This document shows positions 51,116 through 60,400 of a stretch of DNA of 64,000 nt, piece after piece (position 1 is the stretch's first letter; each line of letters starts with the position of its first letter). Where the stretch lies: the NCBI RefSeq assembly GCF_028680575.1, contig NZ_JAPCKI010000014.1, positions 59,431 through 123,430 on the forward strand. Direction: 5' to 3'. The DNA comes from Acidovorax benzenivorans (GTDB lineage: Bacteria; Pseudomonadota; Gammaproteobacteria; Burkholderiales; Burkholderiaceae_C). Made by a program: the position numbers and the translations under genes. Under the pieces are notes generated by a model, which made no database searches, was not told the DNA's origin, and saw nothing but the letters and a program-made list of their open reading frames with translations.

Positions 51116-53224
51116 CTAAGCCCGCGTGGACAAGGCTTGCAGCACATCCGCGCTGCGCACCGGCAGGCGGACAAAACGCACGCCGGTGGCGTCGCGCAGC
51201 GCGTTGGCGATCGCTCCGGCCCCGGCCACCATGGCGGTTTCTCCGGCACCGGTGGGCGGCGCGCTGCTGTCAATCAGGTGCACGTGCAGCGGCGGAATGT
51301 CGCCCATGCGTGGCAGCGGGTAGTCGGCAAAGCTGGCGGCGGCCACGCCCGAGCGGGCCACGGGCAGTTGCTCGTGCAGCACCATGCCCAGGCACCACAC
51401 GAGGTTGCCCTCGGTCTGTGCGCGCACGCCGTCGGGCTGCAGCACCAGGCCGCAGTCGTGCGCGCACCACAGCGCCACCACGCGCACCTGGCCGGTGGCG
51501 CGTTGCACCTCCACATCGGCCACGGCGGCGGCGTAGCTCGCGCCCTTGTAGATGCCGCCTGAGATGCCGCGCCCGCGCAAGGTGGTGGCGTCGCTGGCGG
51601 GGCGCTCTGGCCAGCGGGCCTCCGTGGCGGCGCGGCGCAGCACCTGGGCCAGGCGCTTGTCGGTGGTGTGCTGCAGCCGCCATGCCAGCGGGTCGGCCCC
51701 AACGTGCTGTGCACATTCGTCCATGGCGCTTTCCACCACCAGGGTATTGGGCCCCGCGCCCAGGCCGCGCCAAGGGCCGGTGTGCACCGGCAGGCGCTGG
51801 GCGGTGAACTCGATGCGCTGCAGGGGCACGTCGTATGGCATCTGCGCCCCTCGCGCCACGCCGCTGTCGCCCGCCAGGTCGGCCAGGGTCTGCATCCACA
51901 CCGGCATGGCGGCGGGTGTGAACAGGATGTGGCTGCTGGCCAGTGCATGCCACCAGTGGGTGATGCGCCCGCCTTGCACGCGCGCCCGCACGCGGTGGCT
52001 GGAGGGTGGGCGCTGGAAGCCCTGGGCGAACTCCTGCGCGCGGTTCCATTGCACCTTGACGGGCGCGCCCACGGCCTGGGCGAGCACGGCAGCTTCCAGC
52101 TCCACCGTGCACAGCGTGCGGCCGCCAAAGCCACCGCCGATGCGGCAGGCCTGCACCTCAATGCGTTCAGCATCCAGGCTGAATTGGCGAGCCAGGACAT
52201 CGCGCACGTAGAACAGGTCTTGGGTGCCCGCCCACACACGCAGGCTGGGACTTTTATCTGCGGTGGGAAGCCAGTGCGCCGTGGCACTGCGCGGCTCGAT
52301 GGGGGCGTGGGCGGCCAGGGGTACGTCCATGCGCAGGTCCAGCGTCCATGCTGTGTCCGTGGGCAGGTCGTCCTTGCGCAGCCGGTGCTGCAGCGGGCCG
52401 CGGCGTAAGTGAGTGTCGATGTCGATGCGCTCGTCGATGGCCGCCTGTTCGAAGGCACTGCCATCTTCCACCTGCCACTGCACCGCCAGCGCGGCCTCAA
52501 TGCGGTCGAGTGCCGATGGCGTGCGGACCACGATGCCCAGGCCCAGGCTGCCCATCTGCAACAGACGCGGGTGCTGCACCACGGCCACGCAGGCCGGATC
52601 GGCGCGGGCGGCTGTTTCGTCCCACGCCTGCGGACGCGAGGTGATTTCGCCCGACACCGGTGCGCGCAGCACGCGGCCATAGAGCAGGCCGGGCAGGCGC
52701 GTGTCACCAGCAAACAGCGGTTGGCCGGTAACGATGGCGCGCAGTTGGCCCGGTGCCGCCGCAGCTTCTTTGGCTGTCCCCGTGCGCGGCTGCAGGCTGC
52801 GCAGCGCACTGGCCGGTATGTCGCGCGCGGCCAGCGTGCCGCTGATTTGGCCTTGCGCCAGGGCCTCGCGCAAGGTGGCGCAGGCGCGGGCCAGCGGCAG
52901 GGCAAAGTCCTGCACGCTGGCGCTACCCACGGTGGCACGCACGCGGGCGATGTGGCGGGTGCCGGGCAGTTGCGGATGCACCTGCGCGGGCGGCACGCCC
53001 AGCTCGGCGGCGGCCAGGCCCTGCAGCGCGGCGCTGATCTGCTGGCCCATCTCGGCGCTGGGCAGCCACAGGGTGTAGCGGCCGTTTTCGTACCGTATCC
53101 AGCCCAGCGCGTCATCGGTGGTGGAGGTGGGACGCTTGGGGATCACCGGCACCAGGCTGCAGCCTGCGAGCGTGACGGTGAGCGCCCCGGCGCCCGCTGC
53201 CGTCAAGAACTGGCGGCGCTTCAT
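51116..53224 (-). CDS. molybdopterin-binding subunit of an IorB-like aldehyde/N-heterocycle oxidoreductase
   Basis: Large subunit (702 residues) of a two-subunit molybdenum hydroxylase of the isoquinoline 1-oxidoreductase type. The N terminus [21 protein letters not shown] has a twin-arginine motif followed by a lipobox-like LAGC, so it is probably exported by Tat and possibly lipid-anchored. Family motifs include [37 protein letters not shown] and the catalytic Glu in [20 protein letters not shown]. The ATG at 53224 overlaps the stop of the 2Fe-2S subunit (ATGA). The electron acceptor, often a cytochrome c, is not encoded nearby. Substrate unknown. Confidence 0.88.
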   Translation of the reverse strand: MKRRQFLTAAGAGALTVTLAGCSLVPVIPKRPTSTTDDALGWIRYENGRYTLWLPSAEMGQQISAALQGLAAAELGVPPAQVHPQLPGTRHIARVRATVGSASVQDFALPLARACATLREALAQGQISGTLAARDIPASALRSLQPRTGTAKEAAAAPGQLRAIVTGQPLFAGDTRLPGLLYGRVLRAPVSGEITSRPQAWDETAARADPACVAVVQHPRLLQMGSLGLGIVVRTPSALDRIEAALAVQWQVEDGSAFEQAAIDERIDIDTHLRRGPLQHRLRKDDLPTDTAWTLDLRMDVPLAAHAPIEPRSATAHWLPTADKSPSLRVWAGTQDLFYVRDVLARQFSLDAERIEVQACRIGGGFGGRTLCTVELEAAVLAQAVGAPVKVQWNRAQEFAQGFQRPPSSHRVRARVQGGRITHWWHALASSHILFTPAAMPVWMQTLADLAGDSGVARGAQMPYDVPLQRIEFTAQRLPVHTGPWRGLGAGPNTLVVESAMDECAQHVGADPLAWRLQHTTDKRLAQVLRRAATEARWPERPASDATTLRGRGISGGIYKGASYAAAVADVEVQRATGQVRVVALWCAHDCGLVLQPDGVRAQTEGNLVWCLGMVLHEQLPVARSGVAAASFADYPLPRMGDIPPLHVHLIDSSAPPTGAGETAMVAGAGAIANALRDATGVRFVRLPVRSADVLQALSTRA

Positions 53225-53685
53225 GGCTGAGCACCTCCGGCAGCCTGATGGATGGCTGCCCGCACGCGGTGCTGGGTGCCGCAGCGGCACAGATGGGCCG
53301 ACATGGCGGTGTCGATCTGCGCATCGCTGGGGCGGGGTGTGGCGCGCAGCAAGGCCACGGCGCCCATGATCTGGCCGCTTTGGCAGTAGCCGCACTGGGG
53401 CAAGCGCAGGTCCAGCCAGGCCTGTTGCACGGGGTGCAGCGTGCCGTCGGGTGCCGCCAGGCCTTCGATGGTGGTGATGGAGCGCCCTTGCAGCCCGCGT
53501 GCCGTGTGCAGGCAGGCGCGTTGCGCCTGGCCGTCGATGAGGACGGTGCAGGCGCCACATTGGCCCATGCCGCAGCCAAAGCGGGTGCCCGTGAGGCCCA
53601 GGGGCTCGCGCAGCAGCCAAAGCAGGGGTTCGTCCTCCCAGCCGGGTGGCACCGGCTGGGCTTGTTGGTTCAGGGTGATGTGCAT
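53221..53685 (-). CDS. 2Fe-2S subunit of an IorA-like oxidoreductase
   Basis: Small electron-transfer subunit (154 residues) with two [2Fe-2S] domains. The plant-ferredoxin-type N domain has [15 protein letters not shown] and a later Cys in QRAC, and the helical C domain has [11 protein letters not shown] and CRCGTQHRV. It has no signal peptide and would be carried out with the Tat-targeted large subunit. It is translationally coupled to the molybdopterin subunit. Confidence 0.92.
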   Translation of the reverse strand: MHITLNQQAQPVPPGWEDEPLLWLLREPLGLTGTRFGCGMGQCGACTVLIDGQAQRACLHTARGLQGRSITTIEGLAAPDGTLHPVQQAWLDLRLPQCGYCQSGQIMGAVALLRATPRPSDAQIDTAMSAHLCRCGTQHRVRAAIHQAAGGAQP

Positions 53686-53797
53686 GTGGCCTCCGTGGGG
53701 GTGACGGGGCCAGTGTGCGAAGAACGGGGCGGCGGGTCTTGAAGATTTGCGCCACGCGCGGCGCGGGGTGCTTCAGGGGATGGGACGCCCTGTGGGG

Positions 53798-53866
53798 CTA
53801 AAAATAATAGTCAAAATGGCGATTTGCGCACGTCCGTCAAGCGCAAGCAGCTATTGTTTTGGAAGC
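53798..53866 (+). repeat. dispersed palindromic repeat, copy G (3' end of the TlpA-like gene)
   Basis: Reads GGCTAAAAATAATAGTC, AAAATGGCGATTTGCGC, then TCAAGCGCAAGCAGCTATTG and TTTTGGAAGC. The right half matches copies A and C closely. On the minus strand its CAATAG provides the last codon and stop of the TlpA-like gene. Confidence 0.62.
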
Positions 53867-54435
53867 AATGCTTTCCACTGCGGCATGGTCTGCGCCCACC
53901 ACAGCCGCAGGCGCATCGCCCATTCGGGCGTGTAGCCCGAGGTGGCAAACCGCACCTGGCCGTGCGCGTCGATCACCACCAGCGCGGGCACGGAGCGCAC
54001 GCCCCAGCTGCGCGACAGGGTGCCCTGCGGATCCACCGCCGTTTGCCAGGGCATGCCGCGCTGGCGCTGCACCTGGGCCACGCGCTCGGCATTGCCCGAT
54101 TGCATGGCCACGCCCAGCACGGGCCAGTGGCCGGACAGGGCGGCGATGCTGGGCTCTTCCAGCTTGCACACCGCACACCACTCGGCCCAGAAGTGCACGG
54201 CCACGGCCTGACCGGGGTGCTGTGCGCGCCATGCGGCCAGGGTGGTGGGGGCGGTGGCGCCAGCGCTTTGGGCCATCACCAGCGCCACATCGGGTGCGGG
54301 GCCTTGGGGCAGGTCGCGCGTGCGCCATGTGTCCACCGCGACGATGGAGGCCCAGGCGAGCGCGAGGGTCGTCAGGTGCTGCTTCCAGCTTTTGCGCAAG
54401 GACTGCGCAGCGCGGGTGGCAAGGGCCTTCAGCAT
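53851..54435 (-). CDS. TlpA/ScsD-like thioredoxin-fold protein
   Basis: A 194-residue membrane-anchored thiol protein with an N-terminal membrane segment (about residues 20-35, LTTLALAWASIVAVDTW) and a periplasmic thioredoxin domain with the active site FWAEWCAVCKLEEP (about 90-103) and the cis-Pro in SVPALVVI. It probably reduces or oxidises thiols of exported proteins. The WCAVC site is unusual next to WCPPC. It follows serB by 22 bases on the same strand, and its end lies inside a repeat copy. Confidence 0.85.
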   Translation of the reverse strand: MLKALATRAAQSLRKSWKQHLTTLALAWASIVAVDTWRTRDLPQGPAPDVALVMAQSAGATAPTTLAAWRAQHPGQAVAVHFWAEWCAVCKLEEPSIAALSGHWPVLGVAMQSGNAERVAQVQRQRGMPWQTAVDPQGTLSRSWGVRSVPALVVIDAHGQVRFATSGYTPEWAMRLRLWWAQTMPQWKALLPKQ

Positions 54436-54457
54436 GCTGGCGGAGCGGCGTTGCGAA

Positions 54458-55171
54458 TCAGCGCAGCACTTCCAGCAACCGGTCCAGCCCGCCCTGGTTG
54501 ATGGCTACCTTGGCCTGTGCACGCACGGCGGGCTTGGCGTGGTAGGCCACCGACAGGCCTGCAGCGCCCATCATGGGCAGGTCGTTGGCGCCATCGCCCA
54601 CGGCAATCGCTTGCTGTGGCGAGATGCCCATGAGCGATGCCACTTCGAGCAGCGTGCGGCGTTTTTCGGCACCGTCGCAGATGTCGCCCCAGGCCTGGTC
54701 CACCATGCGGCCGGTGAGTTGGCCGTCTTGTACTTCCAGCATGTTGGAGCGGGCGAAGTCGATACCCAGGCCCGCCTTCACGCGGTCGGCAAAAAAGGTG
54801 AAGCCGCCCGAGACCAGCAACGTGGTCAGGCCTGCCGCCTTGGCAGCGGTGATCAGCTCCTTGGCGCCGGGGTTGAAGCGCAGGCGCTCGGTGAACACCT
54901 GCTCCATGTGTTGCACCGTTACGCCCTTGAGCAGCGCCACGCGCTGGCGCAGGCTTTCTTTGTAGTCGGTGATCACGCCCTGCATGGCCGCTTCGGTGAT
55001 GGCGGCCACCTCGGCCTTGCGGCCAGCGGCATCGGCGATTTCGTCCACGCACTCGATGTTGATGAGGGTGGAGTCCATGTCGAACGCAATGAGCTTGTAG
55101 CTCGACAGGGACAGAGGGGGCGCGATACCCTGAATGACGAGGCCGGGGGCGAATTCGGTAGCGTGGGTCAT
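54458..55171 (-). CDS. serB: phosphoserine phosphatase
   Basis: Last step of serine biosynthesis: hydrolysis of L-phosphoserine. The 237-residue HAD-family protein has motif I IAFDMDSTLIN (about residues 29-39) with the nucleophile Asp, motif II LVSGGFTFFADRV and motif III VAIGDGAND-like (AVGDGANDLPMM). It lacks the N-terminal ACT domain of the E. coli enzyme (322 residues), like many betaproteobacterial forms. The start MTHATE at 55171 was chosen because upstream sequence is not conserved. Confidence 0.92.
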   Translation of the reverse strand: MTHATEFAPGLVIQGIAPPLSLSSYKLIAFDMDSTLINIECVDEIADAAGRKAEVAAITEAAMQGVITDYKESLRQRVALLKGVTVQHMEQVFTERLRFNPGAKELITAAKAAGLTTLLVSGGFTFFADRVKAGLGIDFARSNMLEVQDGQLTGRMVDQAWGDICDGAEKRRTLLEVASLMGISPQQAIAVGDGANDLPMMGAAGLSVAYHAKPAVRAQAKVAINQGGLDRLLEVLR

Positions 55172-55329
55172 GGCAGAAAAGCGGGGAGCAAATGCGGGGA
55201 TGAGAACCCGCAATGGTATCCCTGGTGGCAATCCACTCCCGACAAGCCCGCTCCCGGTGCCCGCGCGGCTGCAGTGCCGCTATAGCGCGGTCAGGGCCCG
55301 GCTATCTCGCCCGCCCCACGTCTTGCGCT

Positions 55330-55518
55330 TCAGCGGGGATGCGGGAGGCTTTGGCCGCCGCCTGTGTGCGCCTGCGCGGCCGGGTTGGGCTTGGGAGGCT
55401 CGTTCATCTTGACCAGGAACATGCGCACAAAAAATGCGGCCATGCAAAGCATGAACCCGATACCGATGATGCTCATCAAACCGTAGTCGGTAGAAAAAAG
55501 ATCGCTCAGCAGTTTCAT
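55330..55518 (-). CDS. DUF3149 small membrane protein
   Basis: A 62-residue protein MKLLSDLFSTDYGLMSIIGI followed by a membrane helix with FMLCMAAFFVRMFLVKMNEP and a Pro/Gly/His-rich tail. The start and helix match DUF3149, a family of small inner-membrane proteins of unknown function in Proteobacteria. AAGGA lies nine bases before the ATG at 55518. It is transcribed in the same direction as map and serB but with gaps of about 100-160 bases. Confidence 0.85.
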   Translation of the reverse strand: MKLLSDLFSTDYGLMSIIGIGFMLCMAAFFVRMFLVKMNEPPKPNPAAQAHTGGGQSLPHPR

Positions 55519-55617
55519 GGGGACCATCCTTTGTTGTGATATGCACCACTATCGCGCGGTGCGGCTCGGGGCCTCTTGTGCTGTGTCAAACAGTGCGGCG
55601 GGCATGCGGAACGGCGG

Positions 55618-56412
55618 TCAAGCAATGGCGGGATAGCTGCCGGTGCCCTCGGGCCAGGGCGTGAGCACCTCAAACCCATCTGCCGTCACTGCCACCATGT
55701 GTTCCCATTGGGCCGAAAGCGAGCGGTCGCGGGTGACCACCGTCCAGCCGTCGGCCAGTTCCTGGGTGTCGCGCTTGCCGGCATTGATCATGGGCTCGAT
55801 GGTGAAGACCATGCCTTCCTCCAGCCGCAAGCCCTGGCCGCGCTGGCCGTAGTGCAGCACCTGGGGCTCGTCGTGGTACACCTGCCCGATACCGTGGCCG
55901 CAGTATTCGCGCACCACGCTGAACCGCTCGCGGTGGGCCACGGTCTGTATGGCATGGCCCACGTCGCCTAGCGTGGCGCCGGGGCGCACCTGGGTGATGC
56001 CTGCGCACATGGCCTCGTAGGTGGTGTCCACCAGGCGGCGCGCCAGCGGGCTGGGCTCGCCCACAAAGTACATGCGGCTGGTGTCGCCAAACCAGCCGTC
56101 CTTGATGATGGCCACGTCGATGTTGACGATGTCGCCCGCCTTGAGCACCTGGCCGGGCGACGGAATGCCGTGGCAGATCACATGGTTGACGGAGGTGCAC
56201 ACCGTTTTGGGATACCCCAGGTAGCCCACGTTGGCAGGGACGACCTGTAGCTCGTTGACGATGTAGTCGTGGCAGAGCCGGTCCAGCGCCTCGGTACTGA
56301 CGCCGGGTTGCACGTGCGGCGTGATCATGTGCAGCACGCGGGCTGCCAGATGGCCGGCCTCGCGGGCCTGGGCGATCTCGGCGGGGGAGCGCAGGGTGAC
56401 GCGGGACCTCAT
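55618..56412 (-). CDS. map: methionine aminopeptidase type I
   Basis: Removes the starting Met from nascent proteins. The 264-residue enzyme has all metal ligands in context: NIDVAIIKDGWFGDTSRMYF with two Asp, GHGIGQVYHDEPQVLHYG with the His, EEGMVFTIEPMINAG with the Glu, and the last Glu in SAQWEHMVAVT. The catalytic His is in NHVICHGIPS. It overlaps the ParD-like gene upstream (ATGA) and is not next to rpsB, the usual place for the main map, so this may be a second copy. Confidence 0.92.
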   Translation of the reverse strand: MRSRVTLRSPAEIAQAREAGHLAARVLHMITPHVQPGVSTEALDRLCHDYIVNELQVVPANVGYLGYPKTVCTSVNHVICHGIPSPGQVLKAGDIVNIDVAIIKDGWFGDTSRMYFVGEPSPLARRLVDTTYEAMCAGITQVRPGATLGDVGHAIQTVAHRERFSVVREYCGHGIGQVYHDEPQVLHYGQRGQGLRLEEGMVFTIEPMINAGKRDTQELADGWTVVTRDRSLSAQWEHMVAVTADGFEVLTPWPEGTGSYPAIA

Positions 56413-56663
56413 TGAACGCGCCGCCCGCTGTGGCCTGGCTTGGCGGCGACGGAGGCCGCCACCGTGTCCAGATCGAAGCCACCGGCCTGCTCAGCGCGGA
56501 TCAGCAGTTGGCAGATGTCGCTGTGGTCGAGGTTGGGATGCAACTCGGCCAGCATGCCGATGCGCATCCAGTGCTCTGCCTGTGCGTTGATGGAGCGAGA
56601 CAGGGCGTTGCTGGCAACGCGCAGGTTCTCGTGCATTTGGTCTGAAATTTTGACAATACCCAT
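56409..56663 (-). CDS. ParD-like family protein
   Basis: An 84-residue protein with an N-terminal ribbon-helix-helix-like segment MGIVKISDQMHENLRVASNA, followed by LSRSINAQAEHWMRIGMLAE and LIRAEQAGGFDLDTVAASVA. It matches the ParD-like family linked to type II antitoxins. No ParE toxin follows; instead the stop overlaps the start of map. The MGIVKIS start at 56663 fits the fold. It may autoregulate from the inverted repeat just upstream. Confidence 0.82.
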   Translation of the reverse strand: MGIVKISDQMHENLRVASNALSRSINAQAEHWMRIGMLAELHPNLDHSDICQLLIRAEQAGGFDLDTVAASVAAKPGHSGRRVQ

Positions 56664-56675
56664 GCAGCGAATTAT

Positions 56676-56699
56676 ATGCGAAACATATACGTTTCGTAT
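56676..56699. promoter_or_regulatory. inverted repeat ahead of the ParD-like/map operon
   Basis: ATGCGAAAC, six bases, GTTTCGTAT: nine-base arms with one mismatch, centred 24 bases upstream of the ParD-like start codon. A site of this form suits a ribbon-helix-helix autorepressor. The AT-rich setting could also include the promoter. Confidence 0.55.
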
Positions 56700-56760
56700 G
56701 GTTTTTTCAAGCCGTGCCAGTTTGCATCGCAGCACTGCTTTGCGCTGGCGCCCCGCAGCG

Positions 56761-57423
56761 CTACTGCGGAGGGCGCTGCAGGTAGAGCTGGTCTGACCAG
56801 GTGGCCAGCCATTCGGGCTTGAACGCCACGAAGATCGCGGTGAGCATGCCCGTCACAAACCCGTCTCCCCAGGCCATGAGCCAGCGGGCCACCAGCGACA
56901 GTTCGCTGCCCACGCCGGGCAACAGGTGGCCGCTCCACTGCGACAGCACGCCTGACGCAAACACGCAGGCCACGGTGCCCAGGAACGCCCGGCCCAGCAC
57001 ATACACAAAAGGCTGGGTGCCGACAAAGCGCCGCACCAGCGCACCCAGCGCCAGGGCCAGCGTGGCGGGCACGACGCCCAGCCAGATGGCGGCACCCAGT
57101 GCGTCGGCCCAGTTCAGCGCGGGTGAAAGAACGCCGGCAATGGCGCCCACCGCCAGCAGCACGGGGATGGCCAGGGGCCAGCCCAGCATCAGCACCACCA
57201 GGCAGGCGCCCGACCACTGCAGTTGCAGCGGCATCTGGTGCAACGTGGGCAGCGCCCACAGCCAGGGCAGGAACACCAGCGTGGCCAGCAGCGGCGTCCA
57301 CAGAGCGGACGCCGCGCCGTGGGACTCGTGCACCAGCGGCTTGCGGCTGGCCAGCAAGCGCCAAGGCCGCGTGGCCAAGGCGGCCGCCAGGGCTACCAAG
57401 GCGAGGAGATACTCCAGCCACAT
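56761..57423 (-). CDS. CbiM-like energy-coupling-factor membrane protein
   Basis: A 220-residue protein with about six membrane helices, ending AWGDGFVTGMLTAIFVAFKP, then EWLATWSDQLYL. This end is the signature of a CbiM-related group (COG3235) annotated as energy-coupling-factor permease. It lacks the Met-His N terminus by which true CbiM/NikM bind cobalt or nickel. No CbiQ, CbiO or CbiN genes are adjacent. A link to the cobalt needs of the B12 operon is attractive but unsupported. Confidence 0.7.
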   Translation of the reverse strand: MWLEYLLALVALAAALATRPWRLLASRKPLVHESHGAASALWTPLLATLVFLPWLWALPTLHQMPLQLQWSGACLVVLMLGWPLAIPVLLAVGAIAGVLSPALNWADALGAAIWLGVVPATLALALGALVRRFVGTQPFVYVLGRAFLGTVACVFASGVLSQWSGHLLPGVGSELSLVARWLMAWGDGFVTGMLTAIFVAFKPEWLATWSDQLYLQRPPQ

Positions 57424-57427
57424 GGTT

Positions 57428-57486
57428 TGCTTCTCTTTTGATAGCTTTTGGCGCTTTATATATAAGCGCTAGCAGTCATTTTGAAT
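57428..57486 (-). repeat. dispersed palindromic repeat, copy H (intergenic)
   Basis: The best-preserved palindrome in the window: GCGCTT, TATATAT, AAGCGC, flanked by TTTTGATAGC on one side and CTAGCAGTCATTTTGAA on the other. It lies between the 3' end of mfd and the start of the CbiM-like gene, so it sits in that gene's upstream region. Confidence 0.75.
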
Positions 57487-57495
57487 TGCAATGGT

Positions 57496-60400
57496 CTACG
57501 CTGCGACCAAGGGTTGTCCCAGGCTGCGCAGGATGTCGCGCACCATTTGCGCGCGGTCCTTGGGCTCTTTCAGCTCGCGCTCGATGCGCAGCTTCTCGTT
57601 GCCCGCCAGCTTGATGTGCTTGTTCTTCTGGATCAGCTCGATGATGCGCATCGGGTCGATCGGCGGCTGGGGCTTGAAGGTGATGGTGATGACGCCCGGT
57701 GCCGCATCCACCTTCACCACGCCGTAGGGCTGGCTCAGCACGCGCAGGCGGTGTACGTCGATCAGGGTCTGGGCCTGCGGCGGCAGCTTGCCAAAGCGGT
57801 CCACGATCTCTTCAAGCAAGCCGTCGATCTGGTCGGGCGTCTTGGCGGTGGCCAGCTTCTTGTAGAACGACAGGCGCAGGTGCACGTCGCCGCAGTAGTC
57901 GTCGGGCAGCAGGGCGGGGGCGTGCAGGTTGATGTCGGTGGTGACGGACAGGGGCGAGAGCAGGTCCGGCTCCTTGCCCGCCTTGAGCGCCTTGACGGCT
58001 TCGTTGAGCATCTCGTTGTACAGCTGGAAGCCGACTTCGAGCATGTTGCCGCTTTGGTTCTCGCCCAGCACCTCGCCCGCGCCGCGTATCTCCAGGTCGT
58101 GCATTGCTAGGTAGAAGCCGCTGCCCAGTTCCTCCATCTGCTGGATGGCTTCGAGCCGCTGCTGTGCATGCTTGGTCAGGCCCTCGATGTCGGGCACCAT
58201 CAGGTAGGCATACGCTTGGTGGTGGCTGCGGCCCACGCGCCCGCGCAGCTGGTGCAGCTGCGCCAGGCCGAACTTGTCGGCGCGGCTCATGATGATGGTG
58301 TTGGCCGTGGGCACGTCGATGCCGGTTTCGATGATGGTCGAGCACAGCAGGATGTTGTAGCGCTGGGCCACGAAGTCGCGCATCACGCGCTCGAGCTCGC
58401 GCTCGGGCATCTGGCCATGGGCCACGGCGATGCGCGCCTCGGGCAATATTTCTTCGAGCTTCTGGCGCCGGTTCTCGATGGTTTCCACCTCGTTGTGCAA
58501 AAAGTAGCACTGCCCGCCGCGCTTCAATTCGCGCAGCACCGCCTCGCGGATCACGCCCGTGCCCTCGTTGCGCACAAAGGTCTTGATCGCCAGGCGCCGT
58601 TGCGGCGCGGTGGCGATCACCGACAGGTCGCGCAGGCCTTCGAGCGCCATGCCAAGCGTGCGCGGGATGGGCGTGGCCGTCAGCGTCAGCACGTCCACCT
58701 CGGCGCGCAGGGCCTTCATCTGCTCCTTGTGGCGCACGCCGAAGCGGTGCTCCTCGTCGATGATGAGCAGGCCCAGGTTGTGGAACTTGGTGGACTCGGA
58801 GAGCAGCTTATGCGTGCCCACCACGATGTCCACCGTGCCGTCGCCGATGCCCTTGATGGCGGCGGTGATCTCTTTGCCCGAACGAAAGCGCGAGACCTCG
58901 GCCACCTTCACCGGCCACTTGGAAAAGCGGTCCACCAGCGTCTGGTAGTGCTGCTCGGCCAGCAGCGTGGTGGGCGCCAAAAAGGCCACCTGCTTGCCGC
59001 CCGTGACGGCCACGAAGGCCGCACGCAGGGCGACCTCGGTTTTGCCGAAGCCCACGTCGCCGCATACCAGGCGGTCCATGGGGCGGGGGCTGATCATGTC
59101 CTGGATCACCGCGTGGATGGCGGCGTTCTGGTCGGCCGTTTCTTCAAAGCCGAAGTCGTTGGCAAAGGTCTCGTAGTCTTGCGGGCTGTAGCGGAAGGCA
59201 TGGCCCTGGCGCAGCGCGCGCCGGGCGTAGATGTTGAGCAGCTCGGCCGCGCTGTCGCGCACCTGCTCTGCGGCCTTGCGCTTGGCCTTTTCCCACTGGC
59301 CGCTGCCCAGCTTGTGCAGCGGCGCCTCGTCGGCGCTCACGCCGGTGTAGCGGCTGATCAGCTGCAGCTGGCTCACCGGCACATACAGCACAGCCTTGTC
59401 GGCGTATTCCAGGTGCAAAAACTCCTGCATGGCGGGCGTGCCGTCGGGGTTCTTGTTGCCCACGTCCATGTTGACCAGGCCCCGGTAGCGGCCGATGCCG
59501 TGGGCGCTGTGCACCACGGGGTCGCCCACGTTCAGCTCGGCCAGGTCCTTGATCAGCGCCTCGACATCGCTGACCTGCTCCTGCTTCTTGCGCCGGCGTG
59601 TGGTGGGGCCGGCGGCGAAGAGCTCGGTCTCGGTGACGAAGTCGATGCCGTCCTCGATCCAGCTGAAGCCCACGGTGAGCCCGGCGGTGGCAATGCCCAC
59701 TTTCTCGTCGGCTGTGCCCTGGAACTCGGCCAGCGAGTCGAAGGCCGGCGGGTTCACGCCGCTTGCGCGCAGAAAGTCGAGCAGGCTCTCTCGGCGGCCA
59801 TCGCTCTCGGCCAGCAGCAGCACGCGGTGTTGCGTGTTGCGGATGTGGGCGTGCAGGCGGGCCAGCGGGTCTTCGGCGCCGCGCACCACTGACAGGTCGC
59901 CGAGCTTGTGGAAGTGCGGGTTGTCATCCACGTCCTGCACGCCGGGGCGCAGCGACAGCTGGGCATGCTCATTGGCGCGGGTGTAGAACTGGTCGGCCGA
60001 CAGGAATAGCGCCTCGGGCGGTAGCGCCGGGCGCTCAGGGTCGCCCTGCACCAGGCGGAAGCGGTCTTTCGTGTCCTGCCAGAAGCGCTGGAACGCGGGC
60101 TCCAGGTCGCCGTGCAGCACTACCGTGGCTTCGCCCCCCAGGTAGTCGAACACGGTGGCCGTGTCGTCGAAGAACAGCGGCAGGTAGTACTCGATGCCCG
60201 CGGTGGCCACGCCCACGCCCATGTCCTTGTAGATGCGGCTCTTGGTCGGGTCGCCTTCGAGCATTTCGCGCCAGCGGCTGCGGAATTTCGCGCGCGCGTC
60301 GTCGTCCATGGGGAACTCGCGGCCGGGCAGTAGGCGCACCTCGGGCACGGGGTACAGGCTGCGCTGGCTGTCGGGGTCGAAGGTGCGGATGCTGTCGATT

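Noticed and set aside
55278..55287. Short palindrome CGCTATAGCG between serB and the DUF3149 gene
   Set aside because: Only ten bases, no flanking blocks of the dispersed repeat and no regulator nearby; likely chance.
58168..59892. 574-codon open frame antisense to mfd
   Set aside because: Composition typical of a shadow frame; mfd motifs are complete on the minus strand.
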